Positions 37,483 to 45,609 are shown, counted from the stretch's first letter. The stretch: 64,000 nt of DNA from Flectobacillus sp. BAB-3569 (GCF_002270355.1 NZ_NJFZ01000035.1:62001-126000), one strand, 5' to 3'. A program made the numbers and translations. Notes: a model not told the origin generated them from the letters alone.

Positions 37483-37603
37483 TTTTGCTACCAAAAAAGA
37501 ATAACCGGGCTTGCTTAAATGCTAAATGCCAGGAATGAATTAGTAGCAAAAATCCAAGATTGACGGACAATTTTAAACTAGGGAATGTTGGTTTTGCTAC
37601 CAA
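37483..37603. repeat. Tripartite GGTAGCAA repeat
   Basis: TTTTGCTACCAAAA (37483), TAGTAGCAAAA (37541) and TTTTGCTACCAA (37592-37603), with internal blocks AACCGGGC, AATGCCAGGAATGAAT, GACGGACAATTTTAAAC and AGGGAATGTTG. Best aligned with 20647-20763 and 29803-29922. Confidence 0.85.
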
Positions 37604-37634
37604 TGATATTTTATAATGGTTAGGTATCGGATAA

Positions 37635-37997
37635 CTACTTGTTTCTAGCTTCTTGGAAAGCAATCTTTTTTGCCTCCTTACGAGATAGGTTATACGTAGT
37701 GACCTTTTTGACCTCTTTTATTCCAGAGCGACGTTGAAGCTCTTTAGCTCGCTCATCTACATCTGAAATAGAGATAGGCTTGTCAACAGCACCTAGCCCT
37801 TTGGCTTTTTTCAAGACCGAGAGTGTGAATAGTTCCGTTTTAGCGCCTTTTTTGCATTTGTACACTTCTTTATCATCTTCATGTTTACGAGAGATAACTT
37901 TGTATGTACCTTTCTTTGATTTTAGCTCACCGATGTACTCTACTTGTTCATCGATGTCAAATCGGAAGCCCTTTTTCTTTTTTCCTAAAGAGAACAT
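37635..37997 (-). CDS. Small basic protein, SH3-like beginning
   Basis: 120 residues, very basic. Residues about 9-45 (FRFDIDEQVEYIGELKSKKGTY) look like a small beta-barrel or KOW/SH3-type segment; then helices with KKAKGLGAV and RKEAKKIAFQEARNK. Might bind DNA or peptidoglycan. No family recognised. Confidence 0.5.
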   Translation of the reverse strand: MFSLGKKKKGFRFDIDEQVEYIGELKSKKGTYKVISRKHEDDKEVYKCKKGAKTELFTLSVLKKAKGLGAVDKPISISDVDERAKELQRRSGIKEVKKVTTYNLSRKEAKKIAFQEARNK

Positions 37998-38664
37998 GGT
38001 TTTTAAGGTATTTAGTGATTTGATTTTTCTTAAAATAATATACTATACCAACCAGCATCGCTAATCCAAAAAACAGACCTGCAAGGATATACTTGAGTTC
38101 AATGTTTGCCAGATAAATTCTTGATGAATCCTCTGGAGTGAAGAGCAACTCTTTGTCATACAAGAGTGGTAAGCGCTTATCAAAGAATTGATTCATTTCT
38201 TTGACTGTAACGGCACCATCTGCATTATAATCAAGCGTACTATTTCCAGCATAGGCATCTGAGCCTTTTCGATAGAGTACATAGTTCTCAGCCTTTTTGA
38301 ATGCGACTGGATAATGCACTAGCGCATATAGCTCGTAGGCTGAATCGGGTGCTCCATATTGTTTCACTCGCATTCGTAAGTATTTGCGAACATAGTACAG
38401 GTACTCAATCGGACTTAGCGTTTTCAAGTAATCCACTGTGGTTTGCAAATCCTTTGCTGTGGACTTTGTAATTTGAATGTAGCCTACTGCACCAATACGA
38501 TTCACATTCGGAAACTTCATACTGGATTCGGCATTGAAGACAAGCGTTAACCAGTTAGGGTTTTTGATACGAATTAGCGGATCGGAACAAATATCCCTAA
38601 CCTCTTTTTCGAATGCGACTTTATCGACATTCCAACCTAGTTTGTTTAGACAGATTAGGGACAT
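37957..38664 (-). CDS. Lysozyme-like SLT protein with EF-hand and C-terminal membrane anchor
   Basis: 235 residues. E46 in FNAESSMKFP and Q64 in GAVGYIQIT match the SLT fold. At about 143-155 an EF-hand-like loop (DYNADGAVTVKE) indicates calcium binding. A span (YILAGLFFGLAMLVGIVYYF) and a basic tail close it. A second muralytic enzyme anchored at the other end, so the two may act on different sides. Confidence 0.7.
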   Translation of the reverse strand: MSLICLNKLGWNVDKVAFEKEVRDICSDPLIRIKNPNWLTLVFNAESSMKFPNVNRIGAVGYIQITKSTAKDLQTTVDYLKTLSPIEYLYYVRKYLRMRVKQYGAPDSAYELYALVHYPVAFKKAENYVLYRKGSDAYAGNSTLDYNADGAVTVKEMNQFFDKRLPLLYDKELLFTPEDSSRIYLANIELKYILAGLFFGLAMLVGIVYYFKKNQITKYLKNHVLFRKKEKGLPI

Positions 38665-38741
38665 TTTACAATTGTAATTTTTAAAATGTTGCGTTAATAC
38701 GCTTATTTCGATGTTTTTGGGGTCAAATTGTAAAAAAATGC

Positions 38742-38891
38742 TTAAAAAGTTTTACGTTTAGGTTTTCCCCACAATCCGAAAAAGATACCTGCTTGATAGG
38801 ATACCCATACAATCGAAATCAGACCTGAAGTCATTGAAACGACGATAGAAGCGTATTGCAACTTTTCTGACACAAGCTCTTTTTCTTCCAT
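38742..38891 (-). CDS. Small membrane protein, holin-like
   Basis: 49 residues (MEEKELVSEKLQYASIVVSM...GIFFGLWGKPKRKTF). One or two short hydrophobic helices and a basic end. Its neighbours are lytic enzymes, which favours a holin or spanin-like role, unproven. It is followed by 77 bases with no gene. Confidence 0.5.
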   Translation of the reverse strand: MEEKELVSEKLQYASIVVSMTSGLISIVWVSYQAGIFFGLWGKPKRKTF

Positions 38892-38892
38892 A

Positions 38893-39198
38893 TTATTTGG
38901 CTGAAGTAGCGGCTAAAACGGTTACTAATGCAGGGACAATAATCTTAGTAAGGTCGAGTACATTAGACCAAAAATCTCCTCGTTTCATGAATTTCTTCTT
39001 TTTTACTGGAGCTTTTTGAGGCTTTGGCTTCTTGGCATTTTGTGGTGCTTGTGGTTGAAAATCGGCTGAATCACATACGTAATTTTGCTGGATGACAACC
39101 ACCACACTAGGAGGTGATAAGGTATCTTGACTGAGGGTTTGTGAAAAACCTAGCATCGGAATGAATCCGAATAGTAAGCAAAAGATGAGTTTTTTCAT
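38893..39198 (-). CDS. Small exported protein with proline/lysine linker
   Basis: 101 residues. A signal peptide (MKKLIFCLLFGFIPMLGFSQ), then a central PKPQKAPVKKKK linker and a C-terminal hydrophobic helix (IIVPALVTVLAATSA). Layout resembles a spanin or a small envelope-bridging protein. Starts 1 base after the next gene. Confidence 0.5.
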   Translation of the reverse strand: MKKLIFCLLFGFIPMLGFSQTLSQDTLSPPSVVVVIQQNYVCDSADFQPQAPQNAKKPKPQKAPVKKKKFMKRGDFWSNVLDLTKIIVPALVTVLAATSAK

Positions 39199-39199
39199 G

Positions 39200-39520
39200 C
39201 TATTTTAACTGCTTTAGAATTTCGTTATTTTGACTTGAGAGATGGTTGAATTGAGCCGTGAAGTCAGCCTTTTGTTCCTTGAGAGCTTGTTTAAGTTCGT
39301 TGATACCATTTTGCTGGTTAAGAGAATCTTTTTCTAGTACCGCAATACGTTCCCCATGCTTGTTTTGTCTCTCTTGAATGTCTTTGATTTCTTCCTGTCG
39401 TGCGTCAATTCTTTCCTTCGTCTCTTCAGTTTTAGTTCTAAAAATCCACACCACCAGAGCAACTATTCCAGATACAACAATTGGTGTGAAAATTTGCTCA
39501 TAATTAACTTGTAGTAACAT
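39200..39520 (-). CDS. Membrane-anchored coiled-coil protein
   Basis: 106 residues. Span at about 13-26 (IVVSGIVALVVWIF), then a long coiled coil rich in E, K and Q to the end. Spanin-like length and shape (DUF-type phage i-spanins look similar). Placed 1 base from the next gene. Confidence 0.5.
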   Translation of the reverse strand: MLLQVNYEQIFTPIVVSGIVALVVWIFRTKTEETKERIDARQEEIKDIQERQNKHGERIAVLEKDSLNQQNGINELKQALKEQKADFTAQFNHLSSQNNEILKQLK

Positions 39521-39521
39521 A

Positions 39522-39959
39522 TTAGTGGTTAGTCGAATCGTACATTTGAGCTATCTTTCTTTTTGCCTCTTCAAAGGCTTTTTCTATTTCGCTATCTGAG
39601 CGCATGGACAATCGGTCTCTGGGTCTTCGGTATGGTTTTCTTGGTGGCGTAGATGGATTGTGTGTTTTGGGTGTTTTTTCTTCCAATCTAGCGAATGCCG
39701 TATCCGTCGCATCAAAATAGTCTAACGTACCGAATTCAGGGACTGTATCTAGTTCGGATAGCTTACGAAAGGCAGCCTTGTCAATGTCGACTGTATCCTT
39801 TTTCTCTGGTGTTTCAATGCCCAAGAGGTGATCAACTACTTGATATTGGGCATCAGAACAGGAGAGTAAACTAATGCCGATGAATGAGCCAATGATTAAG
39901 AGCTTTGATTTGGCTTTGGTTGAGCTTCCAGAACTCTTGGTAGTTGAGGATGATTGCAT
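39522..39959 (-). CDS. Probable lipoprotein / exported protein (145 residues)
   Basis: Ser/Thr/Lys-rich start, hydrophobic segment (LLIIGSFIGISLLSCSD) with a lipobox-like LLSC, followed by a proline-rich region (STPPRKPYRRPRD). Together with 39200 and 38893 it may form an inner/outer-membrane spanin group. Overlaps the CHAP-like gene by 89 bases. Confidence 0.5.
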   Translation of the reverse strand: MQSSSTTKSSGSSTKAKSKLLIIGSFIGISLLSCSDAQYQVVDHLLGIETPEKKDTVDIDKAAFRKLSELDTVPEFGTLDYFDATDTAFARLEEKTPKTHNPSTPPRKPYRRPRDRLSMRSDSEIEKAFEEAKRKIAQMYDSTNH

Positions 39960-40509
39960 CTTGTTTTCGTCTTAGATGTGGGAAAATACCTTGTTTCCTT
40001 CGTGTTGGGTCGTAGGGAGAGCCCGTATTAAAGCCTCCAGTACGAAACCTTGTTTTGTCTCCTGCGATATTCCATTGGGTTACGACCTCAACGTGCCATT
40101 GGTTTTTTGACCAATTGAAAAGAGCGATATCACCTTTGACCACAGGCTCAGTGGTGATAGCCTTACCATATTGTCGTTTGATAGCTGAGTGCCTTAACCA
40201 TGACAGTGCTCGTGGTGTGGCCGTGACTGGAAGCTTATTGCATTTACCAATGTAGATGATTCCGCTTGAGCAATAGGCTGAGCCTTTTGGTGCACCTGCC
40301 GTTTTGTTGATTTTGTCAATGAGAAAGCCTCTATTATTGGGTCTTTCCAGATTGTTATAGAGGCTTTTCATCGTGTCTACTACAGCCTGTCTAATTACGA
40401 ATTGGTGATTGGACTGGCTAAGTACATTATGGCAAATGAGAAAGCTTTGGCATATACCAAATACAAGGCTTGCTTTACCTGAAATTCGTCTGAGCAATTG
40501 AGAAACCAT
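39871..40509 (-). CDS. CHAP/NlpC-like cysteine peptidase
   Basis: 212 residues. C80 in GSAYCSSGIIYIG and H139 in NQWHVEVV fit the CHAP amidase pattern; RFRTGGFNTG follows as the usual third strand. The N-terminal 30 residues may be a signal peptide, but they overlap the upstream gene by 115 bases; a start at MKSLYNNL (about 40371) would avoid it. Probably an endolysin. Confidence 0.7.
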   Translation of the reverse strand: MVSQLLRRISGKASLVFGICQSFLICHNVLSQSNHQFVIRQAVVDTMKSLYNNLERPNNRGFLIDKINKTAGAPKGSAYCSSGIIYIGKCNKLPVTATPRALSWLRHSAIKRQYGKAITTEPVVKGDIALFNWSKNQWHVEVVTQWNIAGDKTRFRTGGFNTGSPYDPTRRKQGIFPHLRRKQDAIILNYQEFWKLNQSQIKALNHWLIHRH

Positions 40510-41129
40510 TTCGATATTAAGTTATGTTCGGGTGCTTCGTGATTGTTCCTGAATCGATACACAACGCTCCAGTTGATAAGCAAGGAGACGTCTACAATGA
40601 GCCACATAATCGACCAATGGTTGAGCTTGATAATGAAGTCAATCCAAACTGACCGAATTGCCATTGAGATGTCGGTTCCCTCAAGTTTCACCAAGTGATT
40701 GAGATAGCTTGAAATAGCAAAGAGCGCCAAAGTGAATAGTGTGGTAAGAATCCATCGTCTTGCTACCGAGTACCCTTTGCCAAAAAATGGCTCAGTGGGT
40801 AGTTCAACTATTTCTTCCTCTAATTCTTCACCATCAATCTGGATTTCATTTGCCAGTTTTTTAGCATCCTCAGCAAATCCCTTGAGCGTTTCCGCCTTTG
40901 CGAGATTTCCTGCTAATGCTTCTTGCCTTGACTGAGCCATGAAGGTTGCAACGTTGTCGAGAAGAGCCTGCCTTTCATCTATTTTTTGCTGTTTCTCAGC
41001 TTCTTTTTGTTCTTGTTGCAGTTGTTCGACTCGTTGCAACTCTAGCTCAGCATCTTGCTTTCTTTTTTCCGCTTGTGCCTTGAGTTCTTCGATATTGATT
41101 TTTTTATCCAAATTCTTTCCCATTGCCAT
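40395..41129 (-). CDS. Coiled-coil protein with two or three membrane spans
   Basis: About 245 residues. Long coiled coil (about 10-60) with EEL/QQEQKEAEKQQK character, acidic EEEIVELP stretch, then spans around WILTTLFTLALFAISSYLN and WSIMWLIVDVSLLINWSVVY. Start chosen at the second internal ATG because the first residues overlap the preceding stop region. Unlike its neighbours it is polytopic. Confidence 0.5.
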   Translation of the reverse strand: MAMGKNLDKKINIEELKAQAEKRKQDAELELQRVEQLQQEQKEAEKQQKIDERQALLDNVATFMAQSRQEALAGNLAKAETLKGFAEDAKKLANEIQIDGEELEEEIVELPTEPFFGKGYSVARRWILTTLFTLALFAISSYLNHLVKLEGTDISMAIRSVWIDFIIKLNHWSIMWLIVDVSLLINWSVVYRFRNNHEAPEHNLISKWFLNCSDEFQVKQALYLVYAKAFSFAIMYLASPITNS

Positions 41130-41136
41130 TGAGGGT

Positions 41137-41370
41137 TTAATTTTTGAAGGATGAGAGGGCAAACTTCATTGCCCAAAACATGAGGAATGCTAAAATGATA
41201 GCGAATCCTCCGAGTGCCAGAAACAAATAGAATGCGACATTCTTGATTGTTTCAGTTTCCATTTCTACGTTGGTGTTCACCGTGATTTCAGGCTTTTTCT
41301 TGCCCGTAATGAAATCCTTGATTTCGTCGGTAGAAAGGATATTGGCAAGGGTATCTAAGATGTTTGCCAT
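41137..41370 (-). CDS. Small single-span membrane protein (77 residues)
   Basis: MANILDTLANILSTDEIKDF, a charged segment, then a span (VAFYLFLALGGFAIILAFLMFWAMKF). The upstream part of the open frame overlaps the previous gene and is rejected; stop and start are 1 base apart. Confidence 0.6.
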   Translation of the reverse strand: MANILDTLANILSTDEIKDFITGKKKPEITVNTNVEMETETIKNVAFYLFLALGGFAIILAFLMFWAMKFALSSFKN

Positions 41371-41371
41371 T

Positions 41372-41845
41372 TTACTTTGCCTTAAGTTTTGTGAGCCTAG
41401 TAAGTACACTGTCGTATGCTGCGGTTGCATAGAGTTTATGCTCAATGAACTCCGTTAAGAACGTCCCGTCTTTGAAGTATTTTCGGTTGTAGTCGTTAGC
41501 TATCCAAATCAACTCTTTATCTGTTAGTTCCTTAAGTGTATGGCACAAATCACGCATTTCGCCATACCATACCTTGCTATACCATGCTGTAAAATAGTTG
41601 TGAGCCTGCTCTACAATTACTTTCCCTGTGGTCTTTGTCCATTCCTCGAAGACTGACTTTTCCTGAGCCGTTGGAGGCTGGTATTCAGGGGATGGGGCAT
41701 CACTTGGAGGAGTGTTTAAGCCTTTGTCTTTACCAAGATTGAAAATAAAGTATCCGATAAGTCCAATGGGCACAAGAAACAAAAGGATGGCTGTAATGGG
41801 CTTTGTGACGAGTAAGGTCTTATACCAGTTTAGCTTTTCTTTCAT
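41372..41845 (-). CDS. N-terminally anchored membrane protein
   Basis: About 157 residues from MKEKLNWYKTLLV. One span (ITAILLFLVPIGLIGYFIF), a Pro-rich linker (NTPPSDAPSPEYQPPT), then a helical domain containing LCHTLKELTDKELIWIANDY. No family recognised. Confidence 0.6.
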   Translation of the reverse strand: MKEKLNWYKTLLVTKPITAILLFLVPIGLIGYFIFNLGKDKGLNTPPSDAPSPEYQPPTAQEKSVFEEWTKTTGKVIVEQAHNYFTAWYSKVWYGEMRDLCHTLKELTDKELIWIANDYNRKYFKDGTFLTEFIEHKLYATAAYDSVLTRLTKLKAK

Positions 41846-42623
41846 TTTTTTTGTCTTTATAAGCACGATACATAGAATAGAAGAACAGACTAAAAAGCAA
41901 AAAGAAAAAGCCATACAGTGTCACTTTCAAAATCCCAGCTCCAGTTGAATCGGAGATTCCAGATTGAGGGTCATCATCTTGGCTAACAATTACAGTAGTT
42001 GCACCTCCTGTGCTATCAACCTTTGGAAGGGCTTTTGACTGTGGCTTGCTGTAAGATACATAATCACTAGCGACCCACCCGATTGCCTTCCCTTTGGCAT
42101 CAAATACCTTCAAAAAGGTAATGGCAAGGTACTTCTTGGTGCTTTTGTCGGTGTATCCTACAATGTTACCATAGCTAACGATTTTCAATTCCTTCTTGAG
42201 TGTACTAGCCTCTGGTCGAAGCTTCACCCCTGAGGTAGTATTGCAATACAGTGGAACTAACTCAGTTTTGTTGTCTGCTTTTGGTTGTTCACCATTATCT
42301 GCAAACTCAATCTCAGTAGGTTTGAACCATAAGTAAGTCAAGTACTTTTGGTTGACAGCATCAACCAGCAACGGCTCATCCAAATCAACGGCAGTATAGG
42401 CAACTGTTTTCTTTGTGTTTTTATCAACTACCGTAGTGGTTTGTCTAATCCTTCCTAGTAAAGCGCCTTTGGGATACGTAATTACGCTTGGTTTGGCATC
42501 TGAAAAGATGAATGTCAATCCGTAAGCGGTTGTAGCAGAGACTTTCACAAGCCTTCCCTGCGCCTGCCTCGTGTCGGCAGTGGTCAGGGTGGTTAGATAA
42601 TCGAGAAAGTTCATACTATTCAT
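41820..42623 (-). CDS. SH3b-domain protein with C-terminal membrane anchor
   Basis: 267 residues. A soluble N-terminal part, then a bacterial SH3-like domain (about 140-205): GVKLRPEASTLKKELKIVSYG ... GWVASDYVSY (the typical RXXXST and WVxxxY ends). A linker with DSTGGATTVIV, a span (VTLYGFFFLLFSLFFYSMYR) and a basic tail. Could bind peptidoglycan at the envelope. Confidence 0.6.
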   Translation of the reverse strand: MNSMNFLDYLTTLTTADTRQAQGRLVKVSATTAYGLTFIFSDAKPSVITYPKGALLGRIRQTTTVVDKNTKKTVAYTAVDLDEPLLVDAVNQKYLTYLWFKPTEIEFADNGEQPKADNKTELVPLYCNTTSGVKLRPEASTLKKELKIVSYGNIVGYTDKSTKKYLAITFLKVFDAKGKAIGWVASDYVSYSKPQSKALPKVDSTGGATTVIVSQDDDPQSGISDSTGAGILKVTLYGFFFLLFSLFFYSMYRAYKDKKNERKAKLV

Positions 42624-42801
42624 CCTTTTTTAGTTTGGGGAAAAGTTTTGAAAAAAGCTTAGAAAATCCTCTTACACCAAAAACTACGATGGTTACAAAG
42701 AGCGCCATGAAAATTGCGCCAATTACGAAGTCAATGAACGTGTAAGCTTTTTCCTTAGCTTCTTCCTTGAGAGTTTCCCTTACTTCATCTTTAGTCATCA
42801 T
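42616..42801 (-). CDS. Small single-span membrane protein (61 residues)
   Basis: Charged start (MMTKDEVRETLKEEAKEK), a span (FVIGAIFMALFVTIVVFGV), and a KLFPKLKKDE tail. Overlaps the next gene by 8 bases. Confidence 0.55.
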   Translation of the reverse strand: MMTKDEVRETLKEEAKEKAYTFIDFVIGAIFMALFVTIVVFGVRGFSKLFSKLFPKLKKDE

Positions 42802-42836
42802 GAGAAGATTTAAGGGTGAGAGAGCAAAGTCTTATA

Positions 42837-42872
42837 AAATCAGGAGAGTACTTTGCGGACTCTCCTGATTTT
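42837..42872 (-). terminator. Strong rho-independent terminator
   Basis: AAAATCAGGAGAGT / ACTCTCCTGATTTT, a 14-pair perfect stem with an 8-base loop and T-run, 22 bases downstream of the 202-residue gene. Marks a transcript end inside the otherwise continuous gene cluster. Confidence 0.85.
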
Positions 42873-42893
42873 AAATTTTTCTACTAGAATCTT

Positions 42894-43502
42894 TTACTTG
42901 TCAATGGGCTTCTTTTTCTTTCCGCCAAAGAGTTTTTTAGCGACATATACACCACCAACGACAATCACAGCACCAATGCCTGCTGCCCAATACCAAGCCA
43001 TACCAAAGATAGTTTTAGTAGCTGCATCCGTAGAAGCGTTAGCAGTGCCAGGATTGCTTGAGCCAGAACCACTTCCAGAGCCTGAACCTGAATCAGATGA
43101 GCCTCCTGAGGTGTCTGTAATTTTCGTAACCGAAGTGATAGTTGTTTCGCCTAATGCGGTTGCATTTGCACTTGTGAAAAGCACGGTAGATGAACCAAAA
43201 ATATTAGCTACTACTGTGTTGTTTAGCGCTCCTACTTCAGAATCATCTGCAAACTTGCCTGCAATCTCGGCTGATGCTCCTAATTGTACAAGGTACTCCT
43301 TTGTCTTAAAAAACCACTTTTTAGAGGGGTTCAAGTTCGGACGTGGGTCGAAAACAATGGCAACAGGATCCGTAATGTTTGCTACTTTCAAGGCAGCAAC
43401 TTGATAATTTACCGCAGCATCGTTTGCATCCGTTGCTGTGAAGATTAGCTCACCTTCTTTAATGTCTGTCGAAGGGTGCTTTTTGTTGAATGTTAAAGCC
43501 AT
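42894..43502 (-). CDS. C-terminally anchored protein, candidate major coat protein
   Basis: 202 residues. Beta-rich N-terminal domain (about 1-130; MALTFNKKHPSTDIKEGELI, YLVQLGASAEIAGKFADD), a glycine/serine linker (SGGSSDSGSGSGSGSGSS), a span (WYWAAGIGAVIVVGGVYVA) and a lysine-rich end. It alone in the cluster has its own repeat-rich leader and a strong terminator, which suggests independent, abundant expression. No double jelly-roll capsid signature could be confirmed by eye. Confidence 0.55.
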   Translation of the reverse strand: MALTFNKKHPSTDIKEGELIFTATDANDAAVNYQVAALKVANITDPVAIVFDPRPNLNPSKKWFFKTKEYLVQLGASAEIAGKFADDSEVGALNNTVVANIFGSSTVLFTSANATALGETTITSVTKITDTSGGSSDSGSGSGSGSGSSNPGTANASTDAATKTIFGMAWYWAAGIGAVIVVGGVYVAKKLFGGKKKKPIDK

Positions 43503-43590
43503 TTTGCTATGTATTAATTTAAAATGAGAGTGAATTCGTGGTTGCTTTAGGTTACAAAGGTTGTAGGACTGGCGAAAATCCTGACGCTAG

Positions 43591-43660
43591 TTTTCGCTCA
43601 AATACGCTGAAATACGCTCGAATACGGTGTAATTGGCTGCAGTTCCGTGAAATTAGCTCT
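43591..43660 (-). promoter_or_regulatory. Tandem 10-base repeats upstream of the 202-residue gene
   Basis: Consecutive 10-mers TTTTCGCTCA, AATACGCTGA, AATACGCTCG, AATACGGTGT, AATTGGCTGC, AGTTCCGTGA, AATTAGCTCT (43591-43660), so related motifs face the same side of the helix. The leader of the 202-residue gene begins about 90 bases downstream on the minus strand. Probable protein-binding array. Confidence 0.6.
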
Positions 43661-43937
43661 TATACCTTCGATTTTTGATAGCACTAATCCATTCAAGCCA
43701 TTCATAGAACTTACCTTCGTCCTTCATAGAGTTGATTTCGAAGTCTGAGGGGTTGAGTTCTCTACAGAGATGTACAACCCATGCAGGGAGACACTTCCCT
43801 TTATAATCGTTCAAGTCTAGTTGATATTCATGCAATAGATAGTCTGCATAAACCGCCATTAAATCCATGTAGGACCTTAAATGCAGATTATGTTCCTTAG
43901 CTAATGTTGAAAGATAAACTAGGTCTTTGCGTGACAC
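43653..43937 (-). CDS. Hypothetical 94-residue protein
   Basis: Helical, soluble (MSRKDLVYLSTLAKEHNLHL ... FYEWLEWISAIKNRRYKS). Its stop codon lies at the end of the tandem 10-base repeats. 2 bases after the preceding stop. No family recognised. Confidence 0.5.
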   Translation of the reverse strand: MSRKDLVYLSTLAKEHNLHLRSYMDLMAVYADYLLHEYQLDLNDYKGKCLPAWVVHLCRELNPSDFEINSMKDEGKFYEWLEWISAIKNRRYKS

Positions 43938-43939
43938 GA

Positions 43940-44404
43940 TTATTTATATAGGTTCCTAATAAATTGATGAATGTTGAAATCGGATTGTTTTATAATATCA
44001 ACATCTTGCCAGTCGTCGTTGTATTCAGGGGGAATCCAGAAATAGCCCAAATAATTGATTCTAAATCGTCTATTACAGGGTGTTCTGAATTCCCTGAGAA
44101 TAGCTCTTTGCATACCAATTTGGTCATATTCCTTGTTTTTGATTTTGCGAGCAACCTCCGAAACCTCAACTAGCTTAGTTGTGGTGGATGTAGGGGAACA
44201 ATCTCCAAGGGCTTTGTTCGAGTTCTGATTGTTCTTTTTTTTTTGAGCTTCTTGAACAATTTGATTTTCTCTATCCTCAAGGTCTTTTCTCGTGACATTC
44301 TTGCTGATAAGCTTCAAAAAGACATAGACACCCAACAACGAACCTAAACCAATAGCAATCACTAGGATACAAAAGGCAAAAAAGTAGAATCTAAAGTTTT
44401 TCAT
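43940..44404 (-). CDS. N-terminally anchored membrane protein
   Basis: 154 residues. A span at the start (FYFFAFCILVIAIGLGSLLGVYVFL), a charged helix (EDRENQIVQEAQKKKNNQNS) and a soluble end. Starts with an overlap of 4 bases with the ATPase gene (ATGA-type), so it may be made together with it. Confidence 0.6.
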   Translation of the reverse strand: MKNFRFYFFAFCILVIAIGLGSLLGVYVFLKLISKNVTRKDLEDRENQIVQEAQKKKNNQNSNKALGDCSPTSTTTKLVEVSEVARKIKNKEYDQIGMQRAILREFRTPCNRRFRINYLGYFWIPPEYNDDWQDVDIIKQSDFNIHQFIRNLYK

Positions 44405-45228
44405 AAATCAATTATTTGATCTTGTAACAGAAGGTATTCGTTGCCACTTTCGTCGGTGGCGATAAAGTAGCCATTGTCCTCTTTGAAACTTAGATTTTCG
44501 TTCGGTAGAAGTATCCTGTAAGCCAAATTCATTTTGTTGGGAAAAGTCCTTTCTTTATTTTCCAAGGTGACCTCTTTTTGTGCTTGTATGTACAAATCAC
44601 GTGGGTAAATGTCATCCGAGAACTTCTGTTCGTTAGACTGCTTGATGATGGCTCTTTGGAAATATTGCCAAAACGAAGGCGGAACGTACTTGTATTGATG
44701 ATAGATAAGAAATACATCGTTACAATTAATTCTATTGTACGCCAAGAGGTCAATATACTGTGGAAAGTTTCTTACGTTCCCAGTTATACGAGAGCCCACA
44801 TCGTCGAGTATGGTGATGGCATTCTTGACTGTAAGAGCTTCCTGACAAAAGTCCTGAACCCTACTGCCTCTATCTCTTACTACTGCCCAGCAGTAATAAT
44901 CCTCCTTACTTGCACCATAGCTTTGAATGTCATCTACTGTAATGACTTTGTAATTTGGGAGTACAAAGTTTGGGTTGATGAAACCTATGGCTTTTCGGAT
45001 ACCTGCGGGCTCAAAAGACTCATGCCACATGGGGTCAAAAATCAATACCTTTTTGATAAGTTTCTTCTGCATGGCCATTGCTTGGATGATATAGGCAAGC
45101 TGAAGCACTGTGGTGGTCTTAGCGGTTTTTTGAGCGCCCACAACAAGCCAGTTGAAGGCTTGTTGTTCAGCGTTAGGAGGACTATTGGACAGGGCTTCTT
45201 GTATTCGTTTGTACAAGTGATAGTCCAT
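44401..45228 (-). CDS. A32/HerA-like packaging-type ATPase
   Basis: 275 residues from MDYHLYKRIQ; the longer frame overlaps the previous gene and adds only low-complexity residues. Walker A GAQKTAKTT (31-39), Walker B AITILDD (137-143), then LIYHQYKYVPPSFWQYFQRA, the usual sensor/polar motif of packaging ATPases. Length suits genome-packaging ATPases of membrane-containing tailless viruses (PRD1 P9 type) or Zot-like proteins. Key evidence that the cluster builds virus particles. Confidence 0.7.
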   Translation of the reverse strand: MDYHLYKRIQEALSNSPPNAEQQAFNWLVVGAQKTAKTTTVLQLAYIIQAMAMQKKLIKKVLIFDPMWHESFEPAGIRKAIGFINPNFVLPNYKVITVDDIQSYGASKEDYYCWAVVRDRGSRVQDFCQEALTVKNAITILDDVGSRITGNVRNFPQYIDLLAYNRINCNDVFLIYHQYKYVPPSFWQYFQRAIIKQSNEQKFSDDIYPRDLYIQAQKEVTLENKERTFPNKMNLAYRILLPNENLSFKEDNGYFIATDESGNEYLLLQDQIIDL

Positions 45229-45235
45229 AATTGTA

Positions 45236-45547
45236 TTAGTTACCAAGTAGCTGGTTTTTGAGTTCTTGTCGGAATACTTTTGGTACTGACTCCAAAATAG
45301 TGTCAATATTAGTTTCGAAGTATTCTTTGGTTTCGTTTGACCATTTTTCAAAACATTGATTGATGGCCTCTCTGACTTGCTCAGGTGAATGTTTTTCAGC
45401 ATCATAAGTTAAACCTTTGATTCTGTTGGCTGATACCGTGACACAAACACCACTGGAGTGTTCATGAGAAACTTCCATATTGATACAATGCTGTTGAATG
45501 GCTTTTGTTTTTTCTTGCAGAGTTGCAGGGGATAATCCAAATAACAT
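45236..45547 (-). CDS. YbaB-like small DNA-binding candidate
   Basis: 103 residues. VCVTVSANRIKGLTYDAE followed by SPEQVREAINQCFEKWSNETKE resembles YbaB/EbfC nucleoid proteins in length and order (strand G..V.VTV...I then a long helix). A related shorter copy is at 28083-28304. Ends 7 bases before the ATPase start. Confidence 0.45.
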   Translation of the reverse strand: MLFGLSPATLQEKTKAIQQHCINMEVSHEHSSGVCVTVSANRIKGLTYDAEKHSPEQVREAINQCFEKWSNETKEYFETNIDTILESVPKVFRQELKNQLLGN

Positions 45548-45609
45548 AGTTTTATTTTAGGATAATATGTGATACGATGAGTTCGATAAATTGTCCAAGC
45601 TTCTCCATG

